From positions 434,001 through 498,000 of the forward strand of contig NZ_SNZW01000013.1 in the NCBI RefSeq assembly GCF_004364175.1: DNA of 64,000 nt, written 5' to 3'. Under the pieces are notes generated by a model. The model worked only from the letters and a program-made list of their open reading frames with translations. It was not told where the DNA came from and did no database searches. Source of the DNA: Maribacter caenipelagi. GTDB lineage: Bacteria; Bacteroidota; Bacteroidia; Flavobacteriales; Flavobacteriaceae. Positions 26,241 through 35,820 of this stretch are shown here, piece after piece (within the stretch, counting starts at the first letter, position 1; each line of letters starts with the position of its first letter). The translations under genes were made by a program, and so were the position numbers.

Positions 26241-26248
26241 TATATTTG
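26241..26248 (+). promoter_or_regulatory. -7 element (TATATTTG) for guaB
   Basis: An exact TAnnTTTG match ends 24 bases before the ATG at 26273. The upstream -33 position is only TTTTAA. The element overlaps an in-frame TTG (26246), supporting the downstream ATG as start. Confidence 0.5.
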
Positions 26249-26272
26249 CACGCAATTAAATCCTTAATTGCT

Positions 26273-27745
26273 ATGCAAGCCCACCAAAATAAAATTCTAG
26301 GAGAAGGTCTAACATACGACGACGTATTATTAGTACCTGCGTATTCTGAAGTGCTTCCAAGAGAAGTTAGTATTCAGACAAAATTCACAAGAAATATTAC
26401 AATCAATGTACCTATTATATCGGCAGCGATGGATACGGTAACGGAGTCTAGAATGGCAATTGCCATGGCTCAAGAAGGTGGTATTGGTGTGTTGCACAAG
26501 AATATGAGTATTGAGCAACAGGCAATGAAAGTAAGAAAGGTAAAAAGAGCTGAAAGCGGAATGATTTTGGATCCGGTTACACAACCACTAGATTCGAAAG
26601 TGAAAGATGCCAAAGCCAATATGAAAGAGTATAGTATTGGCGGTATTCCTATCGTTGATGCCGATGGTAAACTTTTAGGTATAGTAACCAATAGAGATTT
26701 ACGTTTCGAGAAAAATAACGAAAGACCAATTTCTGAAGTAATGACTTCTGAAAATTTGGTAACAGCTGCTGAAGGTACTTCACTTTCAGAAGCAGAAGAT
26801 ATTTTACAACAACATAAAATTGAAAAGCTACCTGTTGTAGATAAAAATTATAAGTTGGTAGGTTTGATTACATTTCGTGATATTACAAAACTTACCCAAA
26901 AGCCAAGTGCAAATAAAGATCAGTTCGGTAGACTTCGTGTTGCAGCAGCTTTAGGTGTTACGGCCGATGCTGTAGAGAGAGCAGAGGCATTGGTTAATGC
27001 TGGTGTAGATGCAGTGGTAATTGATACTGCTCATGGTCATACAAAAGGTGTTGTTTCTGTATTACAGGCGGTAAAGAAAAAATTTCCTAACCTAGATGTT
27101 ATCGTTGGTAACATTGCTACTGGCGAAGCAGCAAAATATTTGGTAGACGCTGGTGCAGACGCCGTTAAAGTTGGTATTGGTCCGGGTTCAATTTGTACAA
27201 CCAGAGTTGTTGCAGGTGTTGGTTTTCCTCAGTTTTCTGCGGTATTAGAAGTAGCTGCGGCTATAAAAGGGTCAGGTGTTCCGGTCATTGCAGATGGTGG
27301 AATTCGTTATACGGGTGATATCCCTAAGGCGATTGCAGCAGGTGCCGATACGGTAATGTTAGGGTCACTTTTAGCAGGTACAAAAGAATCTCCCGGAGAA
27401 ACGATTATCTATGAAGGTAGAAAATTCAAGTCTTACCGAGGTATGGGTTCTGTAGAGGCTATGAAACAAGGTAGTAAGGATCGTTATTTTCAAGATGTTG
27501 AAGATGATATTAAAAAATTAGTACCTGAGGGTATCGTTGGTCGTGTACCTTACAAAGGGGAATTATATGAAAGTATTCATCAATTTGTAGGCGGATTAAA
27601 AGCTGGTATGGGATACTGTGGGGCAAAGGATATTGCATCATTACAAGACAATGGTAGATTTGTTAAAATTACAGCTAGTGGTATTAACGAAAGTCATCCA
27701 CATGATGTTACCATTACAAAAGAGAGCCCTAATTATAGTAGATAG
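26273..27745 (+). CDS. guaB: Inosine-5'-monophosphate dehydrogenase
   Basis: This 490-residue enzyme oxidises IMP to XMP, the committed step of GMP synthesis, in the cytosol. The barrel starts [17 protein letters not shown]. Two CBS domains are inserted at about 95-205 ([34 protein letters not shown]). The catalytic loop GPGSICTTR carries the active cysteine, and the flap [10 protein letters not shown] is intact. ATG 26273 is chosen over TTG 26246 because the latter lies in the promoter -7 element. Confidence 0.97.
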   Translation: MQAHQNKILGEGLTYDDVLLVPAYSEVLPREVSIQTKFTRNITINVPIISAAMDTVTESRMAIAMAQEGGIGVLHKNMSIEQQAMKVRKVKRAESGMILDPVTQPLDSKVKDAKANMKEYSIGGIPIVDADGKLLGIVTNRDLRFEKNNERPISEVMTSENLVTAAEGTSLSEAEDILQQHKIEKLPVVDKNYKLVGLITFRDITKLTQKPSANKDQFGRLRVAAALGVTADAVERAEALVNAGVDAVVIDTAHGHTKGVVSVLQAVKKKFPNLDVIVGNIATGEAAKYLVDAGADAVKVGIGPGSICTTRVVAGVGFPQFSAVLEVAAAIKGSGVPVIADGGIRYTGDIPKAIAAGADTVMLGSLLAGTKESPGETIIYEGRKFKSYRGMGSVEAMKQGSKDRYFQDVEDDIKKLVPEGIVGRVPYKGELYESIHQFVGGLKAGMGYCGAKDIASLQDNGRFVKITASGINESHPHDVTITKESPNYSR

Positions 27746-27762
27746 AAAATTTAGTAGTGTAT

Positions 27763-27793
27763 AAAAAAAGAGGTCTAAAGGACCTCTTTTTTA
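27763..27793. terminator. Bidirectional terminator between guaB and the M1 peptidase gene
   Basis: The palindromic arms AAAAAAGAGGTC / GACCTCTTTTTT around a 5-base loop give a U tract on either strand. Confidence 0.92.
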
Positions 27794-27803
27794 TGTCTCA
27801 ATA

Positions 27804-30386
27804 TTAATCTAAAGAGGTGTCAATCTGTTTCTGCAGAAGCTGAACCCTTCTCAAATCATCTGAAGCTTGTAATACTTTTGATTTTAAGGATGAATTTAAA
27901 TCCGGATTTTCTTTTAAGTAACTCTGTAAAATTTCAAAAGCTTCCGGTGAAGTATAATTACCTATGGTACTACTCAGCCATCTCTTCGGGAAAAAGATAT
28001 CACCAGTTTTTTGTATTTCTTCAACTAAATCAAGGCTTGGTCGTAGATGCTGAATGGATTTCTCTTGATGTAAAGGGTGATTTAAGTTATTCATTGCATT
28101 AGCCACCCATGACTCTTTAGCTCGATTTTCTTCCAGTTGAAGTGATTCGAAAAAAGTATTTCTAGTCTGCTGGTCTTTTGACAAAGACGGTAGTAAAAAT
28201 TTAAACCTGTTTAATTTATCATTATTACTTATAGCTTGTTCTGCCGTTTTTAGTATGCTTTCACTCTCTGGGTGTCCGTACAAAGCTAAATCCATAGCTA
28301 GCTCCGTATAATTGTCATCATTAAGCTTTAGATTGTTAATCACTAATTCTTTTTTCCAAATTTTATATAAATGGTTTAATGATAGATTGGTATAGCCAAT
28401 AGATTTGTATGAGGAGTATAAGGTTTTTTTTATATTGGCAGGTAACTCTTCTTGTAATCTAGACCATACTTGCTCGCTAATTTCTTTCTGATAATAAAGA
28501 CGTTGTTCTGCGGTAAGGTATTTCCAAAATACTGAAGTGGTGTATCTAGAGATGAGACTAATTAATAATTCATTCTTTTCATTAACTAGTCCTGTTGAGT
28601 ATAGCTTTATGGCTTTAGCGGGAGTTATGCTTCCATTTAGCATATTCTCGTAGACATTTATGTAGGCGTAACCACGAGCCACTTGGTCATGTATAGTCGG
28701 TATGATTTCTAGATCTTTTTCCTGTATTGGAAATACTCCATATCCTTCAGCATTTGAATTATATAATATGGAAGTTGGTTTAGCCAAGCCTATAGCATCC
28801 TGTACGACCAATTCGTTATCAATCATATTTACGGTCAACGTTTTTGACTTATCAGGATAAAGAAACAGCACTTCAAATGTCTGTGGCCATGAATGATTAG
28901 TCTTATCTTCTGCATTTTGAAATAGTTTAAATGATGTTATGTAGTTGTCATCATCATATTCTATAACATGACTAAAGATGGGTCTACTAGAATTATTAAC
29001 CCAAACATCGCTCCATGCAACCATATCTGTAGTAGATTTTTTGTCTAGAATGGCAATTAGTTCGCCCCAAACAGCATTTTTAAAAGCATATGTGTTTATG
29101 TATTCTTGAATACCTGTTTGAAATGCTTCTTTGCCTAAAACAGTCTCTAATTGGCGCATCATTATTGGTGCTTTATTATAGATGATGCTACCGTAAAGTG
29201 AACCTGCATTGTTTAGATTATCTAAATCTTGTCGAATAGGGTTTGTACCCAATGTTCTGTCTTCACTATAAGCATTTGGGTAGTGATTGATCATAAAAGC
29301 TAATTGATGGTCTATATCTGGGAAAGCAGGATTCATGATTTTATCTGCCATGAAGTTTGCAAATACCTCCTTCATCCAAACGTCATTAAACCAATTCATA
29401 GTTACTAAATCGCCAAACCACATATGCGATGTTTCGTGGGCAATTAGTTTTGCACGGCTTAATTTATTATTGGCCGTTGCGCTTTTATCTAAAAAGAGAG
29501 AACTTTCTCGGTACTGGATTGCTCCCACATGTTCCATACCTCCATATTGAAACCCGGGTATTGCAGCGAAATCCATTTTTTGAAAAGGAAAGGGGTATGC
29601 GGTATACTTCTCTAAAAATGATAAGGACTGCTGATGTAGATTGAAAATAGAGTCTAAGCTGTACTTAATTTTCGTAGTATCTGTTTCTCGGTATAATATA
29701 GTCATATCCATATTTGCCGGATTTTGAGTTACAGATTCAAACTTGCCTGCCACAAATGAAAATAGATAGGTACTCATTTGATCAGAAGCACCAAATTCAT
29801 GTTGTGTGTATTCGCCTTTCTGAGTTTGCTTTATTTTTTTCGAACCGCTTAAAACTTTCCAGTCGCCAGGTGCGGTAATATTTAAAGTATAAACCCCCTT
29901 TATATTTGGTTGATCAAAACAGGGGAAAAGTGTTCTTGCTCTATCTGGCACTAATAGGGTATACAAGTAATCTTCATTTCTATTTAAAGAAAGTTCACCG
30001 GCATTGAACGCAATTGTAATAGTGTTATTACCTTTTATTAAATATTTCTTTGGCAAAATGATGTGTTCATTTTTATGAAGAATAGCGACATCTGTTTGAT
30101 TGATAAATACCGATTTTATTTTTGAAGTTTCCTCATTAAAATCTAAGTAAACTGGCTTTTGAAGTTCCACTAAGTTGAAGTTTAGAACTAATTTTGATGA
30201 TATAGGAGCATCTTGTTCTTTAGGGATATCAAAACTTAGGTTATAATGAACATTTGAGATTAGCGAAGCTCTTTGGGTTGCCATATCTTCTGATACTCCA
30301 GATTCAATGGACTTTGCAGTGTTATTTTCGTTAGAGCACGAAATTAAAAAGAGAACTAAAAAACTAGCGTAAAATAGGTTCTTCAT
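27804..30386 (-). CDS. M1 family aminopeptidase lipoprotein
   Basis: This is an 860-residue zinc aminopeptidase anchored as a lipoprotein (lipobox LISC near residue 17). The exopeptidase motif is GGMEH (near 285), the zinc motif HETSH followed 18 residues later by glutamate (HETSHMWFGDLVTMNWFNDVWMKE, starting near 316) is complete, and the long helical C-terminal domain has the usual length. It degrades peptides in the periplasm or at the cell surface. It is transcribed alone. The family call is certain, the specificity is not. Confidence 0.93.
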   Translation of the reverse strand: MKNLFYASFLVLFLISCSNENNTAKSIESGVSEDMATQRASLISNVHYNLSFDIPKEQDAPISSKLVLNFNLVELQKPVYLDFNEETSKIKSVFINQTDVAILHKNEHIILPKKYLIKGNNTITIAFNAGELSLNRNEDYLYTLLVPDRARTLFPCFDQPNIKGVYTLNITAPGDWKVLSGSKKIKQTQKGEYTQHEFGASDQMSTYLFSFVAGKFESVTQNPANMDMTILYRETDTTKIKYSLDSIFNLHQQSLSFLEKYTAYPFPFQKMDFAAIPGFQYGGMEHVGAIQYRESSLFLDKSATANNKLSRAKLIAHETSHMWFGDLVTMNWFNDVWMKEVFANFMADKIMNPAFPDIDHQLAFMINHYPNAYSEDRTLGTNPIRQDLDNLNNAGSLYGSIIYNKAPIMMRQLETVLGKEAFQTGIQEYINTYAFKNAVWGELIAILDKKSTTDMVAWSDVWVNNSSRPIFSHVIEYDDDNYITSFKLFQNAEDKTNHSWPQTFEVLFLYPDKSKTLTVNMIDNELVVQDAIGLAKPTSILYNSNAEGYGVFPIQEKDLEIIPTIHDQVARGYAYINVYENMLNGSITPAKAIKLYSTGLVNEKNELLISLISRYTTSVFWKYLTAEQRLYYQKEISEQVWSRLQEELPANIKKTLYSSYKSIGYTNLSLNHLYKIWKKELVINNLKLNDDNYTELAMDLALYGHPESESILKTAEQAISNNDKLNRFKFLLPSLSKDQQTRNTFFESLQLEENRAKESWVANAMNNLNHPLHQEKSIQHLRPSLDLVEEIQKTGDIFFPKRWLSSTIGNYTSPEAFEILQSYLKENPDLNSSLKSKVLQASDDLRRVQLLQKQIDTSLD

Positions 30387-30535
30387 AAGTTGGCATTATA
30401 CATTGTTGTGAAAGTACTTTAATGGAAATTGCTTTCCAATTTTTCAACAACGTATAACTCTAAATGAAAATAAAATTATCGAGAAGTCATTACATATCTT
30501 TAATGACTATAGTAGACAGGTATATATTCTGAAAA

Positions 30536-31072
30536 TTATTTACCAGCCTCGCCTGTGTATGCTTTCCAGTCTTTTTCTTTGTAAATATCACTACCAAAAT
30601 AACGAGCTATTTCTAAGAATGGCTCTGGTTTCTGATAACCAGGTATTGGTGAAAGCATATTTAATTCTTCGTCTAAGAAAATGGTAGTTGGGTAACTTAA
30701 ACGACCTTGCATTAAGGCTGCGGCAAATTCATGATACCCTTTTCTTCCTGATGGAACAAATTTATATGTCTTTCCTTTATATTCGATAGGGTCTTTACCT
30801 TCGCCATCAAATTTAACCATGTAGTAGTTCTCTGCCATATAAGCAGCTACTTCGGGGTTTTGAAAAGTGTCCTTATCCATTTTCTTGCACCATCCACACC
30901 AATCTGTATACACATCAATAAAGACTTTCTTTGGGTTTGTATCGGTTGCAGTTAATTCGGCAGCCTCATCCCAGGAAATCCAATTTACCTCTTGTGCATA
31001 ACTAGCAGCCGAAACAAAGAGTACGGCTAAAAATAAAAATGGTTTAGAAAAAGATAAAGAATACGTTTTCAT
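30536..31072 (-). CDS. Periplasmic thioredoxin-like protein (CGWC)
   Basis: The 178-residue protein has a signal peptide ending ASYAQ (about residue 27) and a thioredoxin fold with active site DWCGWCKKM (C59-C62) and cis-proline YPTTIFLD. The layout matches the thioredoxin_7/DUF255-like exported proteins of Bacteroidota. It is likely a periplasmic disulfide reductase or isomerase. It lies 61 bases downstream of lysA on the same strand. Confidence 0.88.
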   Translation of the reverse strand: MKTYSLSFSKPFLFLAVLFVSAASYAQEVNWISWDEAAELTATDTNPKKVFIDVYTDWCGWCKKMDKDTFQNPEVAAYMAENYYMVKFDGEGKDPIEYKGKTYKFVPSGRKGYHEFAAALMQGRLSYPTTIFLDEELNMLSPIPGYQKPEPFLEIARYFGSDIYKEKDWKAYTGEAGK

Positions 31073-31132
31073 GAGTTTTATTTGAGTGTATATTCCAACT
31101 ATTATACCAAAACTAACGTATTTTTAAATGCT

Positions 31133-32371
31133 TTATTTCACTTTTGCGGTTTCTTTAACAGCGAACAAATCTTTTACATCTACTTGGTTGCGAATTAAAT
31201 CTTCAAAAATTTCTCTTTCGCGTATAAGAATTGCTTTTCCTTTATGCCAAAGAACCTCTGGTGGTCTAAATCTTGAGTTGTAGTTACTTGCCATGGTAAA
31301 GCAATACGCGCCTGCATTTTTAAAGCAAAGAATATCGCCCTCGGTAATTTCATTGATTCTTTTATTACTGGCAAAAGTATCGGTCTCACAGATATATCCT
31401 ACTACAGAATAATAACGCTCTCTACCACTTGGATTAGAAATATTGTTTATGGTATGTGTAGCACCATAAAGCATTGGTCTAATTAAATGATTAAAACCAG
31501 AATCTACACTTGCAAATACGGTTGATGTTGTTTGTTTAACTACATTCACTTTTGCAAGAAAAACACCTGCTTCACTCACTAAAAATTTACCCGGCTCAAA
31601 AGCCAATGTCAAATCTTTACCATATTCTTTACAGAATTCATTAAATCGAGTACTAAGTTTTTTACCTAGTTCTTCAACATTGGTTTCAATATCTCCTTCT
31701 TTATAAGGTACTTTGAAGCCGCTACCGAAATCAATAAAATCAAGATTTTTGAAATTTCGAGCAGTATCAAAAAGAATTTCAGAAGCATATAAGAATACAT
31801 CGATATCTAAAATATCACTACCTGTATGCATGTGAATACCGTTGATATTCATTTTAGTCAATTCTACAATACGAAGTAAATGCGGAATTTGATGAATACT
31901 GATTCCGAATTTAGAATCTATATGACCAACGGATATATTAGAATTTCCACCTGCCATTACATGCGGATTAATTCTTATACATACTGGGATATTTGGATGC
32001 TTACTACCAAACTGCTCTAATATAGAAAGGTTGTCTATGTTAATACGTACTCCCAATTTGGCAGCTTGCTCAATTTCTTCTAAAGAAACTCCGTTAGGGG
32101 TAAATATGATCGATTCTGGTTCAAAACCAGCTAACAAGCCTAATTGAACTTCTTGAATAGATACGGTATCAAGACCACTACCAAGACTATTCATTAATCT
32201 TAAAATAGTAATATTAGAAAGTGCCTTGGCTGCATAGTTAAGTTTCAATTTCTTAACAGAGCCAAAAGCTTTGGTCAATCTATTGAACTGTGAAACTATT
32301 TTTTCCGAGTCATAAACATACACCGGATCACCATAGGTTTTTGCGATTTGCAATAAATCCTCATTTCTCAT
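31133..32371 (-). CDS. lysA: Diaminopimelate decarboxylase
   Basis: This 412-residue PLP-dependent enzyme carries out the last step of lysine synthesis. It has a fold-III barrel with the PLP lysine in LNYAAKALSN (near residue 48), the HTGSDI segment, the glycine-rich phosphate loop GSGFKV, EPGKFLVSEAG, and the C-terminal substrate motif CETDTFASN plus NAGAYCFTMASNYNSR. Everything needed for activity is present. Confidence 0.95.
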   Translation of the reverse strand: MRNEDLLQIAKTYGDPVYVYDSEKIVSQFNRLTKAFGSVKKLKLNYAAKALSNITILRLMNSLGSGLDTVSIQEVQLGLLAGFEPESIIFTPNGVSLEEIEQAAKLGVRINIDNLSILEQFGSKHPNIPVCIRINPHVMAGGNSNISVGHIDSKFGISIHQIPHLLRIVELTKMNINGIHMHTGSDILDIDVFLYASEILFDTARNFKNLDFIDFGSGFKVPYKEGDIETNVEELGKKLSTRFNEFCKEYGKDLTLAFEPGKFLVSEAGVFLAKVNVVKQTTSTVFASVDSGFNHLIRPMLYGATHTINNISNPSGRERYYSVVGYICETDTFASNKRINEITEGDILCFKNAGAYCFTMASNYNSRFRPPEVLWHKGKAILIREREIFEDLIRNQVDVKDLFAVKETAKVK

Positions 32372-32523
32372 ACTATCTAATTTTAAGGCAAATTTACTTT
32401 TCTAATTTATTAAGAACAAAAATAATAACATAAAATCGCTAAAAATAACAAGTTGTGATATTTGTAACAGTTGAGAGTTCTATTTATTTTGGAGCTATAT
32501 AAACTCCTTTGTACTTTTAGCAT

Positions 32524-33162
32524 ATGAAATTACCTTTATTTCCATTACAGTCCATATTCTTTCCAGGGGAGACAGTTCCCCTTCATGTTTTTGAAGATCG
32601 CTACAAGCAATTAATACAAGATTGTAGAGAAGAAGCCATCACTTTTGGTATTCCGGTATTTATAAACAATAAGATGGAATATGGTGTTGAGGTGCAGCTT
32701 GTAGAAGTAGTGACTACTTACGAAAGCGGAGAAATGGATGTGGTCTGCGTTGCAAGGCAAGTATTTAAATTGCTGGCTTTCGATAATATCATGGAGAATA
32801 AATTATATGCCGGTGGTATTGTAAAATTGTTGGAGTACGACTATGAAGCATCCGAAGAAAAAAAACAAACTATTATTAATGGTATAGAGCAATTGTATGC
32901 TATTATGGATGTGCCTTATACCCAACTCAACGCAAAAGAATTCAATAGTTTTACCCTTGCACACAAAATTGGATTGTCTTTCGAACAAGAGTACCAACTG
33001 TTACAAATACCGAAGGAAAATGATCGCCTTAATTTTATAGGCTTACACTTAACATCTACGATTACGGTATTGTCAGAAGTGAATAGAACCAAAAAGGCGA
33101 TCGAACTTAATGGTCATTTTAAAAATTTTGATCCATTAGATTTTAAAGATTTAGAGATTTAA
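32524..33162 (+). CDS. Lon substrate-binding (LAN) domain protein
   Basis: This 212-residue stand-alone protein carries only the N-terminal substrate-binding domain of Lon protease (LPLFPLQSIFFPGETVPLHVFEDRYKQLI at the start; YGVEVQLVEVV; helical tail). It has no ATPase or protease part. Such proteins may act as adaptors or chaperone-like factors; the role is unproven. It is divergent from lysA and followed by sucC 150 bases later. Confidence 0.9.
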   Translation: MKLPLFPLQSIFFPGETVPLHVFEDRYKQLIQDCREEAITFGIPVFINNKMEYGVEVQLVEVVTTYESGEMDVVCVARQVFKLLAFDNIMENKLYAGGIVKLLEYDYEASEEKKQTIINGIEQLYAIMDVPYTQLNAKEFNSFTLAHKIGLSFEQEYQLLQIPKENDRLNFIGLHLTSTITVLSEVNRTKKAIELNGHFKNFDPLDFKDLEI

Positions 33163-33279
33163 GTCTTTTTTAGCTGTAAAATGTAATAATATTTCAAGCG
33201 TTTTGTGTTTTTACCAGGTTAATTATAGTAGTTATTCTAATTAATCACCAGTATTTTTAGATTATTACTTCCTGTTTCC

Positions 33280-33287
33280 TATTTTTG
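33280..33287 (+). promoter_or_regulatory. -7 element (TATTTTTG) for sucC
   Basis: An exact TAnnTTTG match ends 25 bases before the sucC ATG at 33313. There is no TTG at proper upstream spacing (TTTTAG is present near 33255). Confidence 0.45.
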
Positions 33288-33312
33288 CTTAACAATTAAA
33301 TTCACCATATAT

Positions 33313-34506
33313 ATGAACCTTCACGAATATCAAGGAAAAGAGATATTAGCAAGTTTTGGGGTGCGCATCCAAAGAGGAATAGTTGCCCAAAATGCAAAAG
33401 AGGCTGTTGAGGCTGCAAAGCAATTAACTGCTGAAACCGGAACTGGATGGCATGTTATTAAAGCGCAAGTACACGCAGGTGGTCGTGGTAAAGGTGGTGG
33501 TGTAAAATTAGCCAAAAACCTTAAAGAAGTAGAAGAGATAGCAAACCAGATTATTGGTATGAACTTAATTACGCCGCAAACTTCTGCGGAAGGTAAAAAA
33601 GTACACCAAGTATTGGTTGCCGAAGATGTGTACTACCCTGGCGAAAGTGAAACTAGTGAATTCTATATGTCTGTTGTATTGAACAGAGCTACTGGTAAGA
33701 ATATGATTATGTATTCTACAGAAGGTGGTATGGACATTGAAGAGGTAGCTGAAAGCACTCCGCACTTAATTTTTACAGAAGAAATTGATCCAGCTACAGG
33801 ATTGTTAGGTTTTCAAGCAAGAAAAATTGCTTTTAACTTAGGTCTTTCAGGTACTGCGTTCAAAGAGATGACAAAATTCGTTGCATCATTATATAAAGCA
33901 TATGTAGAAAGTGATTCTAATATGTTTGAAATTAACCCTGTATTAAAAACATCCGATGATTTAATCATGGCTGTTGATGCTAAGGTTTCTATAGATGATA
34001 ATGCACTATACCGTAGAAAGCAATATGCTGAAATGCGTGATCTTAGAGAAGAGAACGCTATTGAAGTGGAAGCAAGAGAAGTTGGACTTAACTATGTAGA
34101 TCTTGACGGTAACGTTGGGTGTATGGTTAACGGCGCAGGTCTTGCAATGGCAACGATGGATTTAATTAAAATGGCAGGTGGCGAGCCAGCTAACTTCTTA
34201 GATGTTGGTGGTACTGCAGATGCTAAAAGAGTTGAAGAGGCTTTTAGGATTATATTAAAAGATCCTAACGTCAAAGCAATTCTAATTAACATATTTGGTG
34301 GTATCGTTCGATGTGATCGTGTAGCACAAGGTGTTGTTGATGCTTACAAGAATATGGGCGATTCAATGAAAGTGCCGATTATTGTAAGATTACAAGGTAC
34401 TAACGCTGAGTTAGCAAAAGAGATTATTGATAACTCTGGACTAGCAGTACAATCTGCCGTACAGTTTCAAGAGGCTGCAGATAAAGTAAAAGCTGTATTG
34501 GCTTAA
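33313..34506 (+). CDS. sucC: Succinyl-CoA synthetase beta subunit (ADP-forming)
   Basis: This 397-residue subunit forms the ligase with SucD in the TCA cycle. It begins with the typical MNLHEYQGKEILASFGV, contains the ATP-grasp segment KAQVHAGGRGKGGGVKLAKN, FEINPV, NGAGLAMATMD and the subunit-contact stretch FLDVGGTA, and ends at normal length. sucD is not adjacent, so the two subunits are encoded apart. It is followed by a strong terminator. Confidence 0.96.
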   Translation: MNLHEYQGKEILASFGVRIQRGIVAQNAKEAVEAAKQLTAETGTGWHVIKAQVHAGGRGKGGGVKLAKNLKEVEEIANQIIGMNLITPQTSAEGKKVHQVLVAEDVYYPGESETSEFYMSVVLNRATGKNMIMYSTEGGMDIEEVAESTPHLIFTEEIDPATGLLGFQARKIAFNLGLSGTAFKEMTKFVASLYKAYVESDSNMFEINPVLKTSDDLIMAVDAKVSIDDNALYRRKQYAEMRDLREENAIEVEAREVGLNYVDLDGNVGCMVNGAGLAMATMDLIKMAGGEPANFLDVGGTADAKRVEEAFRIILKDPNVKAILINIFGGIVRCDRVAQGVVDAYKNMGDSMKVPIIVRLQGTNAELAKEIIDNSGLAVQSAVQFQEAADKVKAVLA

Positions 34507-34532
34507 ACAAGTTTGCATATCTTAATTTATAT

Positions 34533-34565
34533 AAAGACCATTCATTTTGAATGGTCTTTTTTTGT
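34533..34565 (+). terminator. Terminator after sucC
   Basis: AAAGACCATTCA / TGAATGGTCTTT form a perfect 12-bp stem with a TTT loop, followed by a T run. Confidence 0.92.
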
Positions 34566-34630
34566 TTTAATTTTTAATGTAATTATTGAAAATGTAGTTA
34601 ATAGGGGTAAAATCTATTTATATTATTAAT

Positions 34631-34654
34631 TTAATATTAAATAGATGTTAAAAT
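34631..34654 (+). promoter_or_regulatory. Shared upstream element, copy 1
   Basis: This 24-base AT-rich block (TTAATATTAAA-T-AGATGTTAAAAT) is matched, with one difference, by the block at 35295-35318. Each lies about 83-107 bases upstream of a member of the tandem small secreted protein pair. It may contain the promoter or an operator. No TAnnTTTG element is visible nearby. Confidence 0.45.
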
Positions 34655-34736
34655 TATCATATTAACATTATTAATCCTTTATTTTGTGGTATGTGTAATT
34701 TATTGACGTGTTATGTCAAACCTTAAAATAGATATT

Positions 34737-35072
34737 ATGAAAAAAATTAAAATTTTATTAATAGCTATGTTGGCAGTGGGTATCGGTACTGCTACAGCTA
34801 ATGATATTGAGTATAAAGAGGACAAAGGAGCTAAATGGGTTACTACTCAAATTTATGAGATGTTGGCCGATGAGGATATACCTGATCAAATAAGAGGGGC
34901 TAAAGCTAAAATAAAAATTGCGGTTGCAGATGATGGTAAGTATAGATTATTATCTGTTGAATCAAATAATCATTTTTTGAAAGAATTTTTAAAAGAAGGA
35001 ATTGATTTTGAAAGTCTTGAGCCAGGTAATAAAAACGTGGTTTATGTTATACCAATAGAAATAGCTCAATAA
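34737..35072 (+). CDS. Small secreted protein, member 1 of a tandem pair
   Basis: This 111-residue protein has a signal peptide (MKKIKILLIAMLAVGIGTATA). A short beta-alpha-beta mature domain follows (AKIKIAVADDGKYRLLSVESNN, FLKEFLKEGIDFESL, VVYVIPIEIAQ). The pattern of a paired strand, helix and VYVIPI strand is like a TonB-C/energy-transducer or carboxypeptidase-regulatory type small fold, but no family is certain. The next gene is a paralogue (same length, same strand pattern). ATG 34737 starts the signal peptide and is preferred over an earlier in-frame start at 34713. Confidence 0.65.
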   Translation: MKKIKILLIAMLAVGIGTATANDIEYKEDKGAKWVTTQIYEMLADEDIPDQIRGAKAKIKIAVADDGKYRLLSVESNNHFLKEFLKEGIDFESLEPGNKNVVYVIPIEIAQ

Positions 35073-35090
35073 TAATCTGAAATTTACAGT

Positions 35091-35126
35091 AAAAAAAGAA
35101 CGCTATAAAAGCGTTCTTTTTTTTTG
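35091..35126 (+). terminator. Terminator between the two small secreted protein genes
   Basis: AAAAAAAGAACGC / GCGTTCTTTTTTTTT flank a 6-7 base loop, so the two paralogues are separate transcription units. Confidence 0.93.
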
Positions 35127-35294
35127 TTTAATAATTAAGGTGTGTATTGATTGCGTTTGTAGTTTTAATTTATTGTAATAATTAAGGATATGAATATATA
35201 CTTAAGGTTACCAGATTGAAATAATGGTTAAGCCTTTAAAAATGTGTTTTTTCTATGAATTGTATTTTTAATTTTGACATGAATAATTAAGGAA
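35127..35294. other. AT-rich intergenic stretch without gene
   Basis: The gap between the paralogues (35073-35425, 353 bases) holds the terminator, then AT-rich DNA with no convincing reading frame, then the shared upstream element copy 2 and an approximately 107-base leader region for the second paralogue. Confidence 0.5.
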
Positions 35295-35318
35295 TTAATA
35301 TTAAAGAGATGTTAAAAT
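35295..35318 (+). promoter_or_regulatory. Shared upstream element, copy 2
   Basis: TTAATATTAAA-G-AGATGTTAAAAT is identical to 34631-34654 except at one base. A weaker match continues downstream (TAACATT in this copy, TTAACATT in the other). Confidence 0.45.
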
Positions 35319-35425
35319 ATGCTCAAATTGTAACATTGTTATTTTTCAGTCGTCTTTTTAATAATTCATCATCAATCAATTATTAATCACATTTCAGTAT
35401 AAACTGGAGTGAAAAACAAAAAGTC

Positions 35426-35761
35426 ATGAGAAAATTAAGTTTAGTAGTCGTAGCTGCAATGCTACTTGCAACAGGTAATGTATTAGCTAACGATGTAAAA
35501 GGTGAAAACCCTTCTAAAAATCTTTCAAAACAGATTTCAGAAATGTTAGCATTGAATAATTTTTCTGAAGAGCACAACGATTTAACTGCACAGGTGCGTT
35601 TTACCTTAAATGCAGATGGTGAAATTGTTGTATTATCTGTAAGTACAACATTCGATAAAATGGAAAGTTTTGTCAAAGCTAAATTAAACTATCAAAAAGT
35701 TAATTTGGCAGATGTAGAGGAAGGTAAAGTATATACCATTCCTGTACGAATCGAGGCATAA
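35426..35761 (+). CDS. Small secreted protein, member 2 of a tandem pair
   Basis: This 111-residue paralogue of the protein at 34737-35072 has a signal peptide (MRKLSLVVVAAMLLATGNVLA). The mature domain has the matching order of elements: SKNLSKQISEMLA helix, LTAQVRFTLNADGEIVVLSVST strands, SFVKAKLNYQKVN helix and VYTIPVRIEA strand. Identity by eye is low except for the VY-IP ending and general layout. Function unknown. It is bounded by its own terminator. Confidence 0.65.
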   Translation: MRKLSLVVVAAMLLATGNVLANDVKGENPSKNLSKQISEMLALNNFSEEHNDLTAQVRFTLNADGEIVVLSVSTTFDKMESFVKAKLNYQKVNLADVEEGKVYTIPVRIEA

Positions 35762-35782
35762 CTCATTAGGTTATGCTTTAAA

Positions 35783-35820
35783 AAAATCTTAATACACAGA
35801 GGTGTATTAAGATTTTTTCT
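35783..35820. terminator. Terminator after the second small secreted protein gene
   Basis: AATCTTAATACAC / GTGTATTAAGATT stem with a 4-base loop and a T run. It partly overlaps the 3' end of the convergent DUF1456 gene. Confidence 0.85.

Noticed and set aside
35073..35425. CRISPR array or tandem repeat in the AT-rich gap
   Set aside because: Only two copies of one 24-base block, 664 bases apart, were found; there is no regular repeat-spacer structure.
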